A stretch of 64,000 nt of DNA, from positions 62,001 to 126,000 of the forward strand of contig JADGDO010000011.1 of assembly GCA_016744855.1 (NCBI GenBank). The letters run 5' to 3'. The translations under genes and the position numbers were made by a program. Position 1 is the stretch's first letter. Each line of letters begins with the position of its first letter. The stretch is from Candidatus Fermentibacteraceae bacterium (GTDB lineage: Bacteria; Fermentibacterota; Fermentibacteria; Fermentibacterales; JCC-6). A model generated the notes under the pieces. The model saw only the letters and a program-made list of their open reading frames with translations, made no database searches and was not told the origin of the DNA. Positions 62,701 through 64,000 of this stretch are shown here, one piece after another.

Positions 62701-63185
62701 TCCTTACCTACAAAATTGAGGAATGGGGTCAGCTGAAAACACTGATAGAGCATGGTGGAGAAAAACTGGTAAATGCAGAGCCTGAGGAAATTGAGAAAAT
62801 CTACACCGCTGCCAGAGCAGTTGAAGCTGCATGCGCAGGGTGGAGAGTTGGTCGGGGCAAAACAGTAAATCGCCGTGTTCTCCAGGATTCCGGTTGTGTT
62901 TCGGAAAGTTTTATGGAATCCGTTTCAGATCTTTCTAACAGCCTTAATGGAAGTGCAGCAGGAATAATACTAGGTTTAAAAAACAGGGTTATCCCGAGAT
63001 GGCTGACTACAAAAACTGACGAACTTCAGAATTATCTGGAAAACAACGGCTATCTGTCTCCTGACTCTGTACTCTCTTCTCAGGAAATTAGGATACGTGT
63101 TCTAGCCTCGGTAGCGGAGGCAGTGAGCAAGCAATTGATTGATGCTTCACTCATTGAGCGGATTGTAGGCTCTTTACCCTTATAA
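59727..63185 (+). CDS. SbcC/YhaN-like AAA ATPase with long C-terminal extension
   Basis: This 1152-residue protein has a P-loop at the N-terminus (IFGPNGSGKSTTALV, near residue 37), long coiled coils, a hydrophobic double segment near residues 410-450 (FITAASILVLLAVVLGLIY... LLILPAVLLFIWEI) as in YhaN, and the ABC-type signature and Walker B at ~840-875 (LSTGERVQLLIAIRAAF, LPLLLDEALGTSDD). Beyond it lie ~270 more residues, while YhaN-type proteins normally end soon after the ATPase. The extension has mostly helical sequence and no domain I can name. An AAATTG-rich region precedes the ATG, and TTG at 59724 is an alternative. It is presumably the ATPase partner of the upstream nuclease. Confidence 0.8.
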   Translation: MDNKAVFFKEIEIHNALGITPGDGFELSEISPGVNLIFGPNGSGKSTTALVIQELLWPGKTGIPKPTVSARFSVSDLVWSVKIDAGHTETENMQHSGSTPNIGPVENRSRYLLALHELINSENTDFARVITAESQGGFDLDAAKEKLKFSTPTRKPSKVLKKARDAHDKVKEARAVQERIARKEQLLPDLRRKRQKASDAERKISILNQAEEFQSAANQCTVISDQIALYPDEIALLSGSEEQNLQKLADKQKDLEKKINAARQNQSLSNRTLAKLNLPDELIQDDTLAVVRGLQKNLLSREKAIDEQTRISLYSQSETDTAKDRIGPNLSLEQLSAFDTVIIEDMSMLARQSDLFHGEEIALAEKKRLLSGVESENLPDYRSEQIRDGIASLKQWLKTPDPAEKKQPTSRIPFITAASILVLLAVVLGLIYTPEWFLLILPAVLLFIWEIPKRIDKENKNEKSIHASSYRKTMLPAPTSWENGSVIDLLESLVDLAEAKAQENRLALILRDLAKDEQTLENRKTELDQQRKQIEEKMGFTVAMDIQWLPLLVQNIGRWQKHSAALSASKNVLLSLESEKQLLLKTLTEKMIHFGYSEILSAEQADQATQDLSKRLEEYHSSVQMRETTDVTITEVQLEIESIQSERLAIFAKVGLDPTQTSTLEEWSRQLPDFLLLQKELTKKEAIRKNRQERLAGNEELLNLDPEEISVQIRELEEEADKRDDITEKITVISRSIETAQAGHILSDALSLEDQALSDLADLKEQHSVSIAGDLLIDWIREVAIDRARPLVFKRACELVSEFTNGHLKLIIDDRSNPPQFKATVNGSHARPVPELSTGERVQLLIAIRAAFLEQNEPVRLPLLLDEALGTSDDLRAGLIIEAVVKIAESGRQVFYFTAQHDEIAKWVTKLTSTGTPYTLIDLGDLRKLQVATFLPLEVTHSQPVTILSPAGMTHEEYGRALKVGNINPHADNQDRLHLWHLISDDILLQQFLTYKIEEWGQLKTLIEHGGEKLVNAEPEEIEKIYTAARAVEAACAGWRVGRGKTVNRRVLQDSGCVSESFMESVSDLSNSLNGSAAGIILGLKNRVIPRWLTTKTDELQNYLENNGYLSPDSVLSSQEIRIRVLASVAEAVSKQLIDASLIERIVGSLPL

Positions 63186-63190
63186 GCAAA

Positions 63191-63216
63191 CAGGCCACCG
63201 GTTTGCCGGTGGCCTG
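63191..63216. terminator. bidirectional terminator at the convergent junction
   Basis: An 11-base-pair stem (63191-63201 with 63206-63216) with a TTTG loop lies between the SbcC-like stop and the convergent hcp stop. On the plus strand ACTTTTC follows and on the minus strand TTTGCTT, so it can end both transcripts. Confidence 0.8.
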
Positions 63217-63233
63217 AACTTTTCTGATCGGTT

Positions 63234-64000
63234 CTAGCTTATCAGAGTTTTGATATCATCTTCAACAGTGCCAATTCCGGCAATCCCGAAGTTTTCAACA
63301 AGAACATTCACAACTGTGGGTGAAAGGAAAGCTGGAAGTGTTGGTCCAAGATGTATGTCTTTCACACCAAGATACAGAAGCGCAAGAAGAACCGTAACAG
63401 CCTTCTGCTCGTACCATGCGATGTTGTAAACAATCGGAAGCTCATTGATGTCATCGAGCCCAAATACTTCCTTGAGCTTCAGGGCAATAAGTGCAAGAGA
63501 GTAACTGTCGTTGCACTGCCCGGCATCAAGAACGCGTGGGATACCACCGATATCACCGAGGTTGAGTTTGTTGTAACGGAACTTAGCACAACCGGCAGTA
63601 AGGATTACTGTGTCTTCAGGAAGAGCATTGGCAAAATCGGTATAGTAATCTCTACTATTGTGACGACCGTCGCAGCCAGCCATAACGATAAATTTCTTGA
63701 TCGCTCCTGACTTTACTGCATCAACAACTTTGTCTGCAAGGGCAAACACCTGTTCGTGAGCAAATCCACCAACGATTGAACCTGTTTCTATCTCTGTTGG
63801 AGCTGGTAGAGTTTTAGCCATGGTAATAAGTTCGGAAAAGTCTTTAGAGCCATTTCCAACTCTGTCACCGATGTCTTTCACGCCGGGGAATGCAGCATTT
63901 CCTGTAGTGAAAAGGCGACCTATGTAAGACTGCTTAGGAGGAACAATGCAGTTTGTTGTCATAAGAATTGGTCCGTTAAAGGAGTCGAATTCTTTATCCT
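63234..64000 (-). CDS. hcp: hybrid-cluster protein (Hcp), C-terminal fragment
   Basis: This is the C-terminal part of hybrid-cluster protein (hydroxylamine reductase, also proposed as a nitric oxide reductase). The frame is open past the right edge ([11 protein letters not shown] is in frame), so the gene is truncated by the window. The hybrid-cluster ligand regions are present: [34 protein letters not shown] and AGQCNDSYS, then the family end [16 protein letters not shown]. It handles nitrosative and oxidative stress in anaerobes. Its start codon and any Fe-S N-terminal motif lie outside. Confidence 0.95.
   Translation of the reverse strand, partial: DKEFDSFNGPILMTTNCIVPPKQSYIGRLFTTGNAAFPGVKDIGDRVGNGSKDFSELITMAKTLPAPTEIETGSIVGGFAHEQVFALADKVVDAVKSGAIKKFIVMAGCDGRHNSRDYYTDFANALPEDTVILTAGCAKFRYNKLNLGDIGGIPRVLDAGQCNDSYSLALIALKLKEVFGLDDINELPIVYNIAWYEQKAVTVLLALLYLGVKDIHLGPTLPAFLSPTVVNVLVENFGIAGIGTVEDDIKTLIS

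Noticed and set aside
1-64000. tRNA, rRNA, prophage, integron or insertion sequence
   Set aside because: No tRNA-like cloverleaf, transposase, integrase, phage structural gene or long terminal repeat was noticed, and the gaps are too short to hide most of these.

Overview
The window looks like chromosome of an uncultured anaerobic, diderm (Gram-negative-type) bacterium, most plausibly from the FCB superphylum (a Fermentibacterota- or Cloacimonadota-like lineage). The lineage call is inference. It rests on a gingipain-like C25 protease with a type IX-secretion-like C-terminal tail, many Cys-lipobox lipoproteins, an O-antigen-ligase-like protein, butyrate kinase, a B12-dependent methylmalonyl-CoA mutase, hybrid-cluster protein and two sigma-54 activators. 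Coding density is very high, there is no intergenic gap above about 300 bases, and I see no rRNA, tRNA, CRISPR array, transposase or prophage. It reads as core genome rather than an island.

Layout: 1-1937 carries the end of butyrate kinase and the catalytic chain of methylmalonyl-CoA mutase. 2010-2969 is a monocistronic secreted beta-propeller-like protein with a strong promoter and terminator. 3059-6427 encodes a SurA-like lipoprotein and a Wzy-like membrane protein. 6436-9226 (minus) is a three-protease operon (YugP-type, site-2 type, C25). 9325-16586 (minus) is metK, an EnvC-like protein, holB, ricT, metG and a deacetylase-like gene, headed by a SAM-II-type riboswitch at 16622-16710. 16774-18498 (minus) is a carboxyltransferase. 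18674-19483 is a TPR protein. 19502-23207 (minus) is dnaK-grpE-dnaJ plus an unlisted 59-residue membrane protein. 23466-26294 is uvrA.

26291-34180 (minus) is a tight seven-gene operon: M23 lipoprotein, glycosyltransferase, NodU-type carbamoyltransferase, sigma-54 activator with a pseudo-receiver, hflK, hflC and an RmlD-like reductase. Divergent from it are an NtrC-type regulator and an HD-GYP response regulator (34234-37586), then eno, ftsB, a polytopic membrane protein and rsgA (to 41413). 41472-46694 (minus) holds argF, a degenerate beta-lactamase-fold protein, an FN3 lipoprotein and an RTX-like repeat/HEAT protein. thiM-thiE follow at 46981-48428. 48418-54795 (minus) is a heterodimeric ABC exporter, an M29-type aminopeptidase and a radical-SAM activase-like protein. 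55059-56752 is an unknown protein coupled to a radical SAM/SPASM enzyme. A methyltransferase-like gene, prsW, an SbcCD/YhaON-like pair and the C-terminal part of hcp close the window.

Most notable: a SAM-II-like riboswitch in front of metK with an apparent transcription-termination platform; several genes whose conserved N-termini require non-ATG/GTG/TTG starts (CTG for a glycosyltransferase and a radical SAM enzyme, apparently ATT for rsgA); the uncharacterised radical SAM/SPASM pair; an SbcC-like ATPase with a long C-terminal extension; and a large repeat protein of unknown function.
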